Source of the DNA: Pararge aegeria
Taxonomy: Eukaryota > Arthropoda > Insecta > Lepidoptera > Nymphalidae
Assembly: GCF_905163445.1 (NCBI RefSeq)
Contig: NC_053191.1
Coordinates: 7,812,001 to 7,876,000 of the forward strand
DNA: 64,000 nt
Reading direction: 5' to 3'
Below the pieces are notes generated by a model. That model did no database searches. It was not told where the DNA came from and worked only from the letters and a program-made list of their open reading frames with translations. The stretch's first letter is position 1. Every line of letters starts with the position of its first letter. A program made the translations under genes and the position numbers. Of this stretch, positions 23,210 through 37,029 are shown piece by piece.

Positions 23210-25630
23210 AGATTCTCGCATGAAGTCAAAGGTCGCTAATTCATTGTTCATAGGATTAAACGTTTTGCACCAATGATGTGACATTACGTTATCGCGCCGT
23301 TTCCAAAACAGAGCTGCAAACTTTAATAACAAACTGCAATGTTTGAATCTTGGAATAAAGTGCGCTATTAGAAAATAGATTCACAAAAGGCATTGTGGGG
23401 GAAAGATAGCACGCCATCGGCCGCTATCTATTTTAAATTTAATAATTGCTCGATTTTAACATAAGATATCGATAATTACGTAAATGTGTCTGTGCAACCA
23501 TCTCTAAAAAAGTAACAGGATATACTAATGACACTATTGACCTATTTACTAGCCTTTCAATAAGTGTAGACTCGGAGTGTCGAAAACTATTGTAATACAG
23601 CCGATGTGTTTTAAGGAAGTGTAACCGGAGCAATTTTTATTTTCTCAGAATTTGCTTTTGGTCATGGTCAATGCATCTGAAAGTACGAGCATTCGTCGCA
23701 ACTCGCATGGTGTCGGATCGGGTTTTGTATTATATCTGCAGAGCTTATCATAGTCAGGTTTCACGATATCTAAAGACATTTCTGGCATCCAACAATGCAA
23801 TCGGATTATTAAAATTTATTGCACTTCTTTTTCCTTATTTATCGAGTTTATTGCAAATATGTTCAATTTTGTTGTGTTTGTATGCAAGTCCTTATTTTGA
23901 TTTTTTAAATAGTTGCATGATACGCGATAGCTAGTAGGTGCAGATAATTAAAGCATCAAGACAAAAAAATACAGAGGGCAGAAATTAAATAAAATACCAT
24001 TCTGACAAAAATACGTTTTCTTTACTTCCTTACCTAAATGTGTTAACACATTTATTTTTGGCTTAGAAACCAATTCAGTGAGGATACAAATTGTTTCTTT
24101 ACTGACTTTCAAAATGGACAGGTTAATTTCCACCTTTAATCCCAGCAGCGGGACACTTTTAAATAAGTTTTTTGCAAGAACATAAATCTCATCTATCTAG
24201 TCACCGCGATATTCTTATGTATGTTGGTAATGTTTATATGTTAAAAGATCTTTTAACTTTTATCTTAATTTAGTATCAATATATCAATATGCAATTGCGA
24301 TTGGTCATCCAAAATGAACTATATATTAATTAATATTTTTATAAATTCGTAAGCGAATCAGTTTCTTTCTCTGTTCTTTTTCACGCTTAAGTCACTTTGA
24401 AGATGTCGTTAAAATGTATGAAAGGAGATTGATTGCGCCCTGGAGACATGGGAGACTGTTTATCCCGGAGAAAGAAACGGATTCTGCGATTTAAAAATAA
24501 ATGAAACAAAAACGAATGGAGCCACGTGGGAATGGCTAGTGTGTGTATATATTATTTGGTTTTCCAAATAAACAGAAATAAGTTATCTTTACGAAGTAAA
24601 ATTAACGAGTGGCAATTTAAAAGTGGCCGTGCGGAAACTTGAGCTATGTGAAAAATGCATGCAAGGTTGACTGGCAGAGATAATATCGGTTTTTAATCAC
24701 TTTTAACCACTCAACATTGTTTTATATTTCTTATACTGAGTCGTGGCTACCTATTGCTCAATTACTAAGAAGTCCAAAGGAAGAGGCTATTTGTAATAAT
24801 CAATGTAACTTAAAAAAAAAACGACGTTTTGTTATTTATTAATTTCAATAATTAATTAAACTCAATGAATACTTATCAATATTCTTTTTTTAATGCTTTT
24901 AGCTAACATTTTTTGTATAAGCTAATGTTTTCTCGTTGACTTAGGTACCTACTTTCGTTCGTCTGCCGGAAGACAGCTTTATAAATTTATACAAATTTTA
25001 GATTTTTATGATTTGAATACCCAATTGGTAGCGATATTGTCCGGTGTATCCAGCTGTCATTTCATCGTAGCGAATTAATGTACAAGTTTTTTTTCCCGTG
25101 CGTCTGTACGTATATAAATATGTGTTAACTTTATGATAATTATAACATTCACCGAAATTTAAAGTCTTTAGTATTGTTGGTATCTTCCACTCTTAAATAA
25201 TAAAGATTAACAAAAACAATCAAGTTCTTAAAAGCACTAACTGAAAAGTTTCGTCATTGATCGTATCGCATAACGATTGAACAATAACTGAAACTCAATT
25301 TCCAATCTTTTAATCTACATTTATTGATATTTGTTTATAACGGAGGTACTGTTTATCTATATGATTGCATTGATACACTGATTTCGGTTTAGATTATCTT
25401 ACGAGTGTTAGTATCTAGTAGTACCCAGTACTTTCTAAATACAAATTGAGAAAAGGCGACTGGAGATTGTTAGTTATTTATTTTTCTATGAACAATGTAT
25501 TTACCATTTATAGTCTGCGTTTAAGGTAACCTCTATTATCACTAGGCAGACACTGATTGAATGATTGAATTTTTCTCTGGTTGATTGCAGTTGCGAAGCT
25601 GTGATACGAGTGTTCAATGAACTACTTATA
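23210..25630. other. Intergenic, no gene seen
   Basis: AT-rich with only short open frames that lack splice borders or recognisable domains. An 18-base loopless palindrome (aaatgtgttaacacattt) lies at about 24037-24054. Confidence 0.4.
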
Positions 25631-25639
25631 ATACTGTAA

Positions 25640-25858
25640 TAAATAAATATACTACGACAATACACAAATCGCCATCTAGTTCCAAAGTAAGCGTAGCTTG
25701 TGTTATGGGTACTAAGATGACTGATGAATATTTTTATGAATAATATACATAAATACTTAGAATATACATATAAACATCCAGACACTGAAATACATTCATG
25801 CTCAGCACACAAACATTTTCCAGTAGTGAGAATCGAACCCACTACTGGAAAATGTACC
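25640..25858 (-). mobile_element. SINE family B, head lost in a hairpin junction
   Basis: Family B blocks in order: tactacgacaatacac, atcgccatctag, gtaagcgtagcttgtgttat, atttttatgaat and cacacaaacattttccagta. Where other copies continue into the tRNA-like head, this one folds back. The sequence cattttccagtagtg is followed after about 12 bases by cactactggaaaatg. Confidence 0.75.
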
Positions 25859-26007
25859 ACTACTGGTGTACTGTAATATTAGTTCCAGAGTAGGTACTCC
25901 GTGTCACAAAAGGTGGCGCAATATGATTATTGGTAATAATAGAGGTCAGTGGGTACCATAGAGTTTTGGGAAGGTAGAACAGTTGTGGCAAAGCTATCGC
26001 ATTAACA

Positions 26008-26199
26008 TTGAACGAATTGCGGAGAAAGTTACTATTTAGCGTACATGTTGCCAACTTAGCTGCCATTAATAAGCAGATTGAACTGCTGATCACGAGAGGA
26101 ACGGATACAGAAAAAAGTTTGTCAGATAAATTTATAATCTCATATAACGACAATCCCTACGAGATAACTGATAAAAAAGAAATAGGAATTTTTACTTAA
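26008..26199 (+). other. Open frame of unknown origin
   Basis: A frame that runs MNELRRKLLFSVHVANLAAI, continues with a polar stretch and stops after 63 residues. Composition is more protein-like than the other short frames nearby. It has no acceptor or donor that I can match and no domain I recognise. It may be a remnant of a transposon gene or chance. Confidence 0.2.
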
Positions 26200-26209
26200 C
26201 AGAATGACA

Positions 26210-28740
26210 GATCAAAATAAGGAAAAATAAAATTGTATTTTCCTCGCAATTGCTCCATTTTCTCTTATCGTTTTAACCTTCCCTAGACTTCCACGAATGT
26301 TTCATGGTGTATATTAGCCAAATCGGTGAAGCCGATATCAAATTTTTGTAAGAAAAATATCAAAAGCTCTATTAGTCTGGCTGTATTAAGCTTCTACCTA
26401 CATTTATTTTTTTTGAATCTCTATAACATGATAAAGTGAATTAAATAATATGGGTTTGTTTCAATGGGTATTTGTTGTAAATGTTGTTATCTGATAAAAT
26501 ACATATAAGTTATTTCATGTAGAGACAATACCTTAGCTTACCTTACAGCTTTGTCGCGGGAAGGAACGGATATTTTTTTAACTGTTACCTAGAACTGTGT
26601 ACTTCTAATGACAAATAAGAGAAACTTTTATAAATGTCAGGGACATTATTTACACTAATGTAAAAACATGACAGGCGCAATTGTGGCATGTGAATAAATT
26701 AAATCAAACGTTTGTAAAGAAAGAATAACATCTTCGAAGGTTAGTTTATATTTTATTATGTATCAGCCTTTACCTACAGGTACCTATTAAGGATGTAAGT
26801 TAAGGGGGGGTTCCTAAAACGAGGACCTACTTACTTAAACGAATGAATACGGAATTAATTAATTAATCACAAGCTATTATAAATATGAACTATTAAAACT
26901 GTTTAATATATTAAGTACTTAATGTAATCGATGCTATGTTCGTAAAAAGAACGTGCCTACCTACAATGATTATAGTAGTGATAACAGTATTATTGGTAAA
27001 GTTAGATAAAGCAGTTATTTATTAGTCCTATGGATTAAAAAAAAACAAAGAAGAGGAACGAACAATTATTGTTCGTTATTATGTTGACTTTTAAGTATTT
27101 ATCTTAGTAACGGTATGATGTAAAAAAAAGTATTTCCAACATGGGGATATATTATGTGTTAACCAACACGAAATATAGAAAATATTGCGTAGTAAGAGGT
27201 AGATCATACATCTGAATTCTTAATTTTGGTAAAACAAGACTTTGAAGAGACAATCTTCAAAATTTGATGGTTAAAATGTTAATACTTGTAAAATCAAAAC
27301 AAGCAGTTGCCCTCGACTTAATTCGTATTAATTTTTCCCGGGCTTAAACGTCTGTCTGTTTCCAGAATTGAAGTCAGCTCAGTTTTGACAAGATCGGTAT
27401 AGCTTTTAAGCCGTACATACTTCAACATTTTTTGAAATTCACATGATAGGTTGTTTTGAATGGAATTTCACGATTATCGCCGTTTTCATTACGTTTGGTC
27501 AGCCCCCATGTTCAGTATCTGCAGAATTGCCAGCTGGGAAGCGACTGACGTTTCCGCAGTTACTGAGTACCGGACTTTATATCTTTATATAAACTTAGCG
27601 ATGACAACCGGTGCTGTCTAATTATGATTCGACTGGTTGCCAACCACCCGTCAGTAAAGATTCAGTCTCGGAATAGCGAAATCGCTTATACAGGTAGGTC
27701 TTTAATGTAGCTTTTATTGAGTCAAGAGGAAGCTTTTAACCTGCATTATTAAATCTAAGATTACATTTAAGATAGACGGCACGATTACTTAATGAACAGT
27801 CCGATAGTATCTTAACGCGAATTCTTATGTTACCAAAATAGGGTCACAATAATTCTATTTCTCACCTACATAATCTGGACGATATGAATGTTACGTGCTG
27901 CGTGTGAAGGTATTTTTATGACTTTGGATAAAGGCGAGTGCATATACAAGTTAAACATTTTTTATAGTTCTTTAAGAACTAGCTAACTAACGTAACGATT
28001 TAGTAGTTGCCTATTATATAAATAGGCATAACACTTACATGAAATTTGCTTAATATTCCAGCAAAGACAACTGAAATTTACATATCAGGAAAACTGGAAA
28101 GTTCAGGAATTGTATTGTATTTATACTGGTACTTAACTAGAAGAATGTAAGTACCTTATAAAGAATTTGCTATCTTATACAATTAGTTCTATACCTTTAG
28201 AGAATCACAGTCAAGGTTATGCATTGATAGAGAGGTACACGTACCTATATGGTTGCTATTCCCTCATTATTAAATTTTTTCACAGATTTTGGTCTTACCT
28301 GTATTATGCAAACATTATATTAGTACTTTAGATCAAAATCTGTCTTTGTGTCATTTTCATGTTATATTTCATATATACACAAGAAGAAGCGTGATTTATA
28401 TTTATGGTAAAACTTGTTGTTTCAAGCGACTTCGCTCGTGTGAAATCTTAATGTGTATGCAAATGTTACTATCTATATAAATTACCACTTTGCAAATGAA
28501 CCTGTCGATCTCTTGTTCTGTGGAAAACTATCCCACTGGAAACGTACATTTTTCTGAATAAAATTTGCCTATTCCAAACTATAATCTATCTCTGTGCTAA
28601 ATTTCACCCAGATCCGTTCAGCCGTGATGGCGTATCACACATTTGTTTATTGTTTAGAAATTTAAAATGTATGTTACACATTTCATATTGCTGAGTTAAA
28701 CACTTCTTTAAATTTATATATACGATCTCTCTACGTATCT
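26210..28740. other. Intergenic, no gene seen
   Basis: AT-rich. Around 28550-28640 (cagatccgttcagccgtgat) there is a small fragment of the dispersed CTAGT-terminated repeat. I find nothing else to name. Confidence 0.4.
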
Positions 28741-28758
28741 ACTTCATGTTGTACAGCA

Positions 28759-29049
28759 TCATCATCATCATATCAACCTATTACCGGCCCACTACACAAT
28801 GAAAAGGGGTTAAGGGCTTCGTACACCACGATTGCTCAGTGTGAATTTGTGGACTCCACTCTCCTTTGAGAACTTACAGACATGCAGGTTTACTTACGAT
28901 GGTTTCCTTCACCGTTGAAGTGAGTTATATTTAAATTGCTTAAAATGCTAATAACTTAAAAAAGTTAAGAGGTGCGTGCTGGGATTCAAACTCGAGAGCG
29001 TGCCCTCCGAGAGTGAAGCCAGGGTCCCACCCACTAGGCTATCACCGGT
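28759..29049 (-). mobile_element. Full-length SINE family A
   Basis: Minus orientation, tail to head. Tail: atcatcatatcaacctattaccggcccac. Middle: cctttgagaac and the ttccttcaccgttgaag block. Head: gtgcgtgctgggattcaaactc with the box A complement ctaggctatcaccgg. Confidence 0.75.
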
Positions 29050-29399
29050 TCAAGGTCACAATAGTTTAATTTTTATTTTAGAGCATAATAAATAATTATT
29101 ATGCATTTCTGTGGTCTAAATTCTACATTTCAAAATTGACACAAAAATGTGCGACTCATAAAGGAAGGCCTTGACTTGGTCAAACAAATGAATTATAGCA
29201 GGCAATGCAACTAAATCATACCTAGGTAGGTACGTCTAGTATTTCAATTCTACATACGACCCGACACTTTATCTCCCCGCTTAATCTATGAGTGGGTGTT
29301 TTATGACATTATTAGGCTATTTGAATGTATTTCGTATTAACAATACTTTCAATTTCTTTAACAAAAACATTTTATTGTTTGATTTGACACACGTAGAGC

Positions 29400-29545
29400 T
29401 ATTGTCTGCAATTTCATCTAGTGTTGATGACTGATGATGCTTTCTAAGATAGTAAGTAGCTTACCTGTTAGCGTATGGCACTTAAATTAAATCAAAACCC
29501 CTAATCGGTTCATAGTATCGTAACATAGCGTGTTTAGTAAGGTGG
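29400..29545 (-). mobile_element. SINE family C fragment
   Basis: Blocks gatgatgctttctaagat, ttacctgttagcgtatggca, aatcaaaacccctaatcggt and atcgtaacatagcgt match the 32470 copy. The tRNA-like end is missing. Confidence 0.5.
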
Positions 29546-30257
29546 TAGGTAACAAGCCAATGTTAAAGTTATAAGAAGGCCTAAGTCTCAACTGGCCTAA
29601 GAAAAAACAAACTGTTTAAGTTAGCTTTTCCATGCGCATACTCCTAAGTTTTTTTCGAGTATCGAAACTAGTGTTTGACTCGCATATGTGCATAATTTCA
29701 CAAACGATCCGTTAAGAGCGCCGGCTTCAAAAGTGCGAGCTAATTCGAATTTTAAACATGGTAAGTTAAACTTTTCTCTGAAATCATTGTGTTTTTAATA
29801 TACTCACAATAGGATAATGGTACGATTGCGAGCGTACAAATCTTGTACTACAGGTACGAACCAAGATTTAAGCTCGCGCTCAGTTACGTCAAACAACCGG
29901 TAAATATGTCTCCAGTGTGGTACAAGGTTGGCAGGTCAGGCGTCACCAGAACACACGGGAAGCCAATGCATTTTACAAAAAGAAGCCTGCCATTGATATA
30001 ATTTAAGGTTGCCTACGTACATGTCGTTTCGGAGCGGTGTATGTACGTTTTGTGTACCTTAATGTGAACAATTGAATGAGACAATGATTTAGGTACGCTA
30101 AAAGATAATATATCAATATTGGTCAGACTTCCCATTTTTAGCAGCAGGTACCTACCTACTACAGTGAAGTAAAATCTATCGCTCTGCTGGGCACGGGCCC
30201 CCTGTCTCATAGGAGAGGGTTAAATCACAGACCCAACAAGCTACCAAAGTAAATAAT

Positions 30258-30520
30258 AAATAAATAAATAAATATACTACGACAATACACACATCGCTAT
30301 CACGCCCCAAAGTAAGCGTAGCTTGTGTTATGGGTACTAAGATGCCTGATGAATATTTTTATGAATTATATACATAAATACTTAGAAAATACATATAAAC
30401 ACCCAGACTCTGAAAAACATTCATGCTCAACACACAAACATTTTCCAGTAGTGGGAATCGAACCCACGGCCTTGGGCTCAGAAATCAGGGTCGCTGCAAA
30501 CTGCGCCAATCGGCCGTCAA
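30258..30520 (-). mobile_element. Full-length SINE family B
   Basis: Plus-strand order: (aata)n, tactacgacaatacacac, gtaagcgtagcttgtgttat, acactcaga-type middle, then gtgggaatcgaacccacggc and gcgccaatcggccgtc. Read on the minus strand, the last part is a tRNA-like promoter head (box A TTGGCGCAGTTTGCAGCGA, box B GGTTCGATTCC). The sense strand is therefore minus and the (TATT)n run is its 3' tail. Confidence 0.8.
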
Positions 30521-31069
30521 ATACTATAGATTATATATTTACTGTGACGCTACTCCAATGCGATTGGTGGGCTAATCAGTTAAAACCTACATATTATATT
30601 GAAAATCATTAATAAGAGAAATTCGCTCTCGATAATCTATCTATGGTATCTAGACAGCAGAATCGCCTTTAAAAGGTTAAAATGAAAACGTTATTTCCTT
30701 AGTTATGTATTAAATATAGCTGAACTTTGCAGTCAACCAAATGGAATCAATTTGGAATAAGAACTTTTGTTGCTTTAAAATTGGTATATTTTATTAATGT
30801 AAGAAATGTTTCTGAAAAATAATCTTAGTCATAAAAAGTTTACATATAACAAATAGGTAAAAAAAAATAGTATTTTTTCGTGTGTAAATATTGCAGTGCC
30901 TGGTGACTTCATTGTTTGTAACTTTGATTGTACTTGAAGATATGAACCACATTACCACATCAAGTTAGGGTTCGTATTTCTCGAGTTGAATATTGCCTTA
31001 GGATTTCACCTTTTAATTTCACCAGAAGACAACAATTATCTCGACAGTTAGTTTTACACTTCTTCTAGT

Positions 31070-31262
31070 GCATGTTTGTTACCTCTTCATGTCCCAATGG
31101 TTGAACCGATTAAGCTGAAATTTGCAATTAGACAACTTTTCTTTGCGTGCGATAGGAGTGAACTCAAATGGTACATTATATTCTTGAAAAGCTCTCGCAG
31201 AATTAAAGCCGAATTCTTAGCACACAAAACAGAAGCGCGTGCTGAAGCTAGTTAAAAATAAT
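31070..31262 (+). mobile_element. Degraded copy of the CTAGT-terminated dispersed repeat
   Basis: Has gtttgttacctcttcatg, caatggttgaaccgatt, aagctgaaatttg and an end in gcgtgctgaagctagtt, the same layout as 19100-19335. Confidence 0.5.
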
Positions 31263-32107
31263 ATAACTTTTTATTTTCTTTTTTATAAATGTGCAGATTA
31301 TTAAATTTGACATAGCTGAATATATCAACTTAAAAGCCTGTAGCAATCCTATCGCACCCACTAGTCAAGTTGTTACGTGACTAGCCGCAAGGGCGACATG
31401 TCAACCATTAGATACCTTTTACGACACGTTTTTTTTTTGCAGTCATGCAAATGATATTGAAAGACTAAAGTCTATCAGTTCCAAAACAGTAGGTGCGTGA
31501 TAAATGGGCGTTACGACTTGAACTTTGCTTAGTTCCTAGTAATTTTGTAGACTTTAGTTCAAAATATGGTTTACCTTAATACCTACTTATCGGTTAACTG
31601 TGGATTATAGAATCTCTTGATTTACGGGACGCAGCGTACCGTATTGCGACATAGTTTGAGGTAGGTGAACCTCAATCTATCAGATACAAAACGTACACTT
31701 TTGGTTCCGAGGACCTGTTCCTTATTTGCTTTATTTAAAATACTTTGAATTCCCAATACCTAATGACTGCATTCATAATTTGTGGTTCCATATTAGTTAG
31801 TAGCACTGGGTAAGTAACGTTGACCCAAGTCAGTAAATGGATAGATCCCGGGGTCTCCACAGCAAACTGCACAAGTTTTTAACTAACGTATTATAGCATA
31901 CTTACGTCTTTTACAGTTTTCAACCACCTTAGCTACGGCTCCCGGTCTTGATGGTTCCCAACGTTCCCAGGTCCTAAGACCTAAAGACACAATCTCTTTT
32001 ACCAGTTTCTTCTTCATAATATGAGAGTAAGTACAAGTCTTATTTGGCCAGACTGAAGTAAGTCACGAGTGGCTGTGCAGATATAGTTGCAAGGAATATC
32101 GTAGCAA

Positions 32108-32397
32108 GCTGTTATAGCTTAGTAGTTAGGACTTTGGATTCAAGTTCGGTGGGACAGAGTTCGAACCCTGGCTCACACTTTTAACTTTTCGAAGTTATGT
32201 ACGTTTTGTATAATAAAAATAAATAGCTTTAACGGCGACGGAAATTGCATGTCTGACAGCTCTCCATAGTGTGAGATCCACCAATCCAGCCACCAACCTG
32301 GCCATCGTGGTGGACTATAACCTAAACCACTTTCGACCTGGGAGGAGATCCGAGTTCTGCAGTGGACCGGTAATGGGTTGAACGTGATGATAGTAGA
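32108..32397 (+). mobile_element. Full-length SINE family A
   Basis: Head ttatagcttagtagttagga and box B gagttcgaaccctgg. The tail keeps atccaccaatcca, ggccatcgtggtggactata, tctgcagtggaccggtaatg and a gatgatag end. Diverged but complete. Confidence 0.7.
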
Positions 32398-32469
32398 TTA
32401 AATTGGCATTTGTATGCGGTAAACGAGCGAACTTCAAATTTCAAAGCGAGCTCTAAAGTCTTCGAGACC

Positions 32470-32700
32470 GCCATCTCACCTTGTGGTAAGTTATAATGCT
32501 GTCTAACATGGTAGCGGGCTATCCTGTTAGGGAGAATGGCACTTATATTAAATTTATACCCCTATCAGGTTTTTACGCAACATCATACCTGAACGCTTAA
32601 TCGCTAAGCGGCACGTCTTCTCTACGCCTCCTACCAGACCAGACCAGAGACCTCCAAATTAAAACAGCGCATACCGCTGCGCCATTGAGCTCGCCAAAAT
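32470..32700 (-). mobile_element. SINE family C, near complete
   Basis: Plus-strand order: ttgtggtaagttataatgct, acatggtagcgggctatcct, taaatttatacccctatcag, acgcttaatcgctaagcggc, then agagacctccaaa and gcgcataccgctgcgccatt. On the minus strand the end gives TGGCGCAGCGGTATGCGC, a tRNA box A-like head, so the sense strand is minus. Confidence 0.6.
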
Positions 32701-33637
32701 GCGTTAAATTGTACAAACTCTAACTGATTAGCCAGCACTTCTAAAAATTTAAACATAAAGCAATAATAATTGTCCTTTTTAGTAAGTGGTAAAATTAAAT
32801 TAAGCACTTACATATGTGCAACATTGTTACAACGTGTTTTATCGTGTGCTATCAAAGAATGTTTAATATGTTTCTTAACGGCAATTACTTTTAAATACCT
32901 ATGTAACTTCTGTACAAAGTGTATTACATAGATTTCTGATAGACGTGCTTTTTATACTATCATCTATTATTAGTATCTACTTATTTTGTGCCATTATGTG
33001 CTTCATTCAATAAACTGAATTACAGCACCATATTGTGCTCGTAAGAGTTCGTGAGACAAAAAATAATAATTTAATCAAGTAGTTACGAATTAAAAAAAAT
33101 TAACGCAGCCTCACGAAAACTGCACGAATTTTCGTCATACAATCATTTTTAACGTGTATTATGCAAACCAACTAATAGGTAAGTTGCTTGCATTATTACC
33201 AACATCCCATTTCCTGTATTATTACAACCTTATATTATATATACGTTTTCCAAAAATATTTTTGACGATTGAAAAACATATGTATCAAAAAAGTTAGAGA
33301 TCAATAAACAGTGTTCGACAGGGAGACTTCTTCCTTATCCCCAAAACTCTTCTCTGCAACTCTGGAGCATGACTGAAAAATCTAACTTGATAACATATGG
33401 AATTATCTTCGATTTGACGACGATGTTACATATTACATTAATCTCGAATAACCCAATAATTAGAAAAAACATGCTTAGGCAAATAGTAGCAGAGATTAAT
33501 TAGAAAGTAAGATTATTCAGGACGGTGTTAAAAACCAAATGAATAACTAACTAGTCACCGTAAACCATTGACGTCAATGAGTATACAGAGGTAGGTATAC
33601 TCGTTGACTATGTTTATATGCTCAAATTTACTCTCCT

Positions 33638-33662
33638 AAATCTAGATCTAGATCTAGATCTC
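33638..33662. repeat. (CTAGAT)n microsatellite
   Basis: About four units of ctagat beginning at tctagatctagatctag. The unit is itself close to palindromic (AGATCT, CTAG). Confidence 0.9.
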
Positions 33663-34549
33663 AAAATAATTATTAAGAACAGGAAAAGTCTAACATGAAG
33701 GAGATACCAGTCGTTAAAATTAATTTCAATAAGCCGAACGATACCACGTCGATTCGGTCTGTTCTTAGTGCTGACGTCCTTTGCATCTTCACGACTGAAA
33801 ATGTATTGCTTTCGTGACTGTGTGCTTATAACTTTGAAAAAAATAATATCCTTCCTTGCAAATTAAATATCACATACACTAGCCATGCGTTTAAATTATA
33901 GATATTATTATTGAATCGTAGTTATTATCGTGACTTTCGGCAAATATGCGGTAGTGAGACGAAATGTATGCCTTATTATGCTTGGCAATATTATTGTTTG
34001 CACGATAAAAAAAACTCCCACGTATCAATGATATACATACATGAAAATACAGATACTATGTCAGATTTATATAAATATCACGGTTCTCGGCTTAATTTTA
34101 CTCACATAATTTTTTAGCATATCTGACTTCTATTTGAACTACGTTAACCACATCTAAAACTCGCCACAATTATTACTTGCAATTTGTAAAAAAATAGAGA
34201 GTAAACACTGAGATGAAGTTTTACTAAAACGATCAAATGTGTTAAAATAAAAACGTAGTGATGAGTAATTGTTATCTAACGAACCAAAAAAATATATAAA
34301 TATAAATATACCTACCGATTTACTCTAAGTTAGTAAGTAGGTACAGCTAAAGTCCCTTATGTAGATATCGCTTAAAAAAAATATTACTTATCTGTGTAAT
34401 TGAGTGTTATTATAGCATAAATATATATCATAAATATCTATTATAGTATATATAAATTTATATCGGTATTTGTGTAGTAATATGTAAATGTAGTATGTAT
34501 GTTCATGCAAGGTTAATTTTATTTTATTGTAACATAATTTATACATCCA

Positions 34550-34700
34550 CTTTTCACTTTTTTATCGGCTTCGTATGCTCAGGTTGCCTTTAAAAGATCA
34601 CTTTTATTGATAAGGCCGCCTTTGCACCCTAGCACTATGTACTATTACTGTTTTCCTTGTATTTTTCCTATTGTGTTTTTATATTTTATGTCCCTTGTGT
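34550..34700 (+). mobile_element. Non-LTR retrotransposon 3' UTR fragment
   Basis: Contains gatcacttttattgataagg and ccgcctttgcacc, the signature of the 3' UTR of the RT element at 46348-47455. No poly(A)-type end is seen. Confidence 0.6.
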
Positions 34701-34759
34701 CGATCATTTTCCTCTTTATGAGGTTAAACTGTATAATATTCTGAAATCGGAAATCAAAC

Positions 34760-36760
34760 AAGAAACTTAGTAAGTATTGTACTATAAAAGGCATGATGAA
34801 ATGAAATAAATCGGGTCAAGTGAGAGTCGGGCCACGTGCAGTGAACGGTTCGGTATGGTTACAATAAAATATAATACTTATAGCAAACAGCTGTGGGCTT
34901 ATTAACATTGCTTAAAACAGAATTTCTTAAAATTTTTACGCACTTTTTTCCGAATTAGGTATAGTCCTTATTTTAGGGCCGTCAAAGTACGTCAAGTCAT
35001 ATATATATATATAAAATGGAAATAACTCAAAAATGCGTGGACTTTCAAAAAATTTTTTATGCCCTATAGAATATTAAACTCATATAAAGATATAATGCTC
35101 ATATCGTTTCTGGACTAAAGTTAGAGTAATATATTACTAAGTAATAAATACGGCTCGTGGCGGTATTTTTATTAAAGTAAATTATGCACCATTCATTAGG
35201 TACCTGGAGGTCAGTAACTTTAAATTTTTATATCATTCCAGTAAAGGTTTAAAGCTTCGTTGTGTAATAAGGTCAGCCTCTAATTAAGACAGCATAAAAC
35301 AATCAACTGCGCTGTAAAAACAACTTTAACCCATGTCGGTAACTGGATTGTTTACGTCCGTGCCTTAAGAGCATTTTAAGGCACCGATCCCAGTCATATT
35401 GAGAGAACCTGATAGTCATACAGGCAAGTTTGAGTAGCGTGAAGAGATTAGAAACTCTTCCTTCCTAGGCTTGGCTCGTAAGAGAGAGCAGTTCGTTGAT
35501 ATTAATTACTCAAAAGTTGATTATGTGTGTGATGTATTTCGGAATTTAATACAATAGGAAGTCATGGAAAGAAGATGGGTTTTTTGTAGGCAATCGTAAC
35601 TCGTAGCAGATCTCCACCGATTCTGCTACGTTGTAGAGATGAGTGCTATATTAAATGAGCAAGGGAGTCTTACCTTATCGTACACGTTAGTAGAGATTAT
35701 TTTTGTCATACTTTTCTATTTAATGCAGACAAAGCCGTCGATACATAAATGACTTACATACATAAAAAATGTAGAGTAAGAGGAAAGGGAAGTCATGCTA
35801 GTCGGAAGTAATTAATTCGTAAATACGCACAATTACGTATTGAATTTCCCTCACAGAAAAACTTGTAATTTTTACATCTATCTATGGGTACAGGAACCCA
35901 CGGTCAAAGTGCAGGCGCAAACTGGTGACTTAAGGTAGGCACACACTATGACAAGCCGCCGCGCATTGCATTGCAAATGTAACTCTTGCTCTGTAACTGG
36001 ATGCGAATACGTTTCGTCTGTACGAAGGTTATGCAAATATCTATACATTTACGTTAGCAGTTTCCAAGCTATTGTCAGATATATAGATAGGTGATGACTT
36101 AGACCGATCCATCACCAACATCGGCTTCCCGTGTAGCTAGGACCTCCCAACGTACTAGGTTTATGGCACGTAGATCCAAATAGATTGAACAATATTTATA
36201 TCAAATATTTCTTTTTAAGTATTTTTACAGTATGGTTATGGGAATTGATTTGTAACAATAGAGATTTGTGTTTAAAAAAATAGTATTATGGCGCAAGAAT
36301 GTTTTTGATTTTTAGCCATACCTTTTGTTGGCTCTAATTTTCACGAGTGAAAGTTTTACTTGATATGCGGGGTATTTTTAAAAAAACGACGGGGAAGTTT
36401 TGGGGATTACGGGAACAAGGTCAAATTCCAAGCTCGTTTACTTAAGAATATTTTGAACTTCTCGGAACTCTACTTAGTATAGTGAAAGCGAGCAGACTAA
36501 AATACATTATTGCCGTGTACTAAGCATACAGTTAGTGTGCTGGGGTCAAATGATAGTTAAATAACTTAACCATAACGTCTATTTTAATAAAATATAATAT
36601 ACAAAAATGTGTTTATCCCACCACATCCTAGCACACCAACCATATTCTCTGGCATTGTTGTCCTTTTGATTTATAGCCTTCCTTAAAATAAAACTTTAAG
36701 ATCAAGCGGCCAAGTAAGATGGCCTGGCCCACGTGCGTTAGTTCACTTTAAAATAATTTC
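34760..36760. other. Intergenic, no gene seen
   Basis: AT-rich. Small arms gtgccttaa/ttaaggcac occur at 35360-35385. No reading frame or repeat that I can assign. Confidence 0.4.
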
Positions 36761-36764
36761 TTGA

Positions 36765-37022
36765 CATAATAAAGATACTACGACAATACACACATCGCCA
36801 TCTAGCCCCAAAGTAAGCGTAGCTTGTGTTATAGGTACTAAGATAGCTGTTGAACATTTTTATTAATTTTATACACATAAATACTTATAACATACAGATA
36901 AACACCCAGACACTGAAAAACATTAATGTTCATCACACAAACATTTTCCAGTTGTGGGAATCGAACCTACGGTCTAGGACTCAGAAAGCAGGGTCGCTAC
37001 CCACTGCGTCAGTCGGCCGTCC
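36765..37022 (-). mobile_element. Full-length SINE family B
   Basis: Same block order as 30258-30520, ending gtgggaatcgaacctacgg and tgcgtcagtcggccgtc. The minus-strand head has box B GGTTCGATTCC. Confidence 0.8.
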
Positions 37023-37029
37023 AACATGC

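Noticed and set aside
26008..26199. 63-residue plus frame as an exon of an unseen gene
   Set aside because: No acceptor, donor or neighbouring exon could be matched. Kept only as an open frame of unknown origin.
27575..27700. Possible plus-strand promoter and non-coding first exon (TATATAAA, TCAGT, ACAG|GTAGGT)
   Set aside because: The TATA to initiator spacing is about 60 bases rather than 30, and no downstream coding exon was found.
30440..30520. tRNA gene suggested by GGTTCGATTCC and TTGGCGCAGT on the minus strand
   Set aside because: It is the head of a repeated SINE: three further copies share the whole body, and no full cloverleaf with paired acceptor stem can be drawn.
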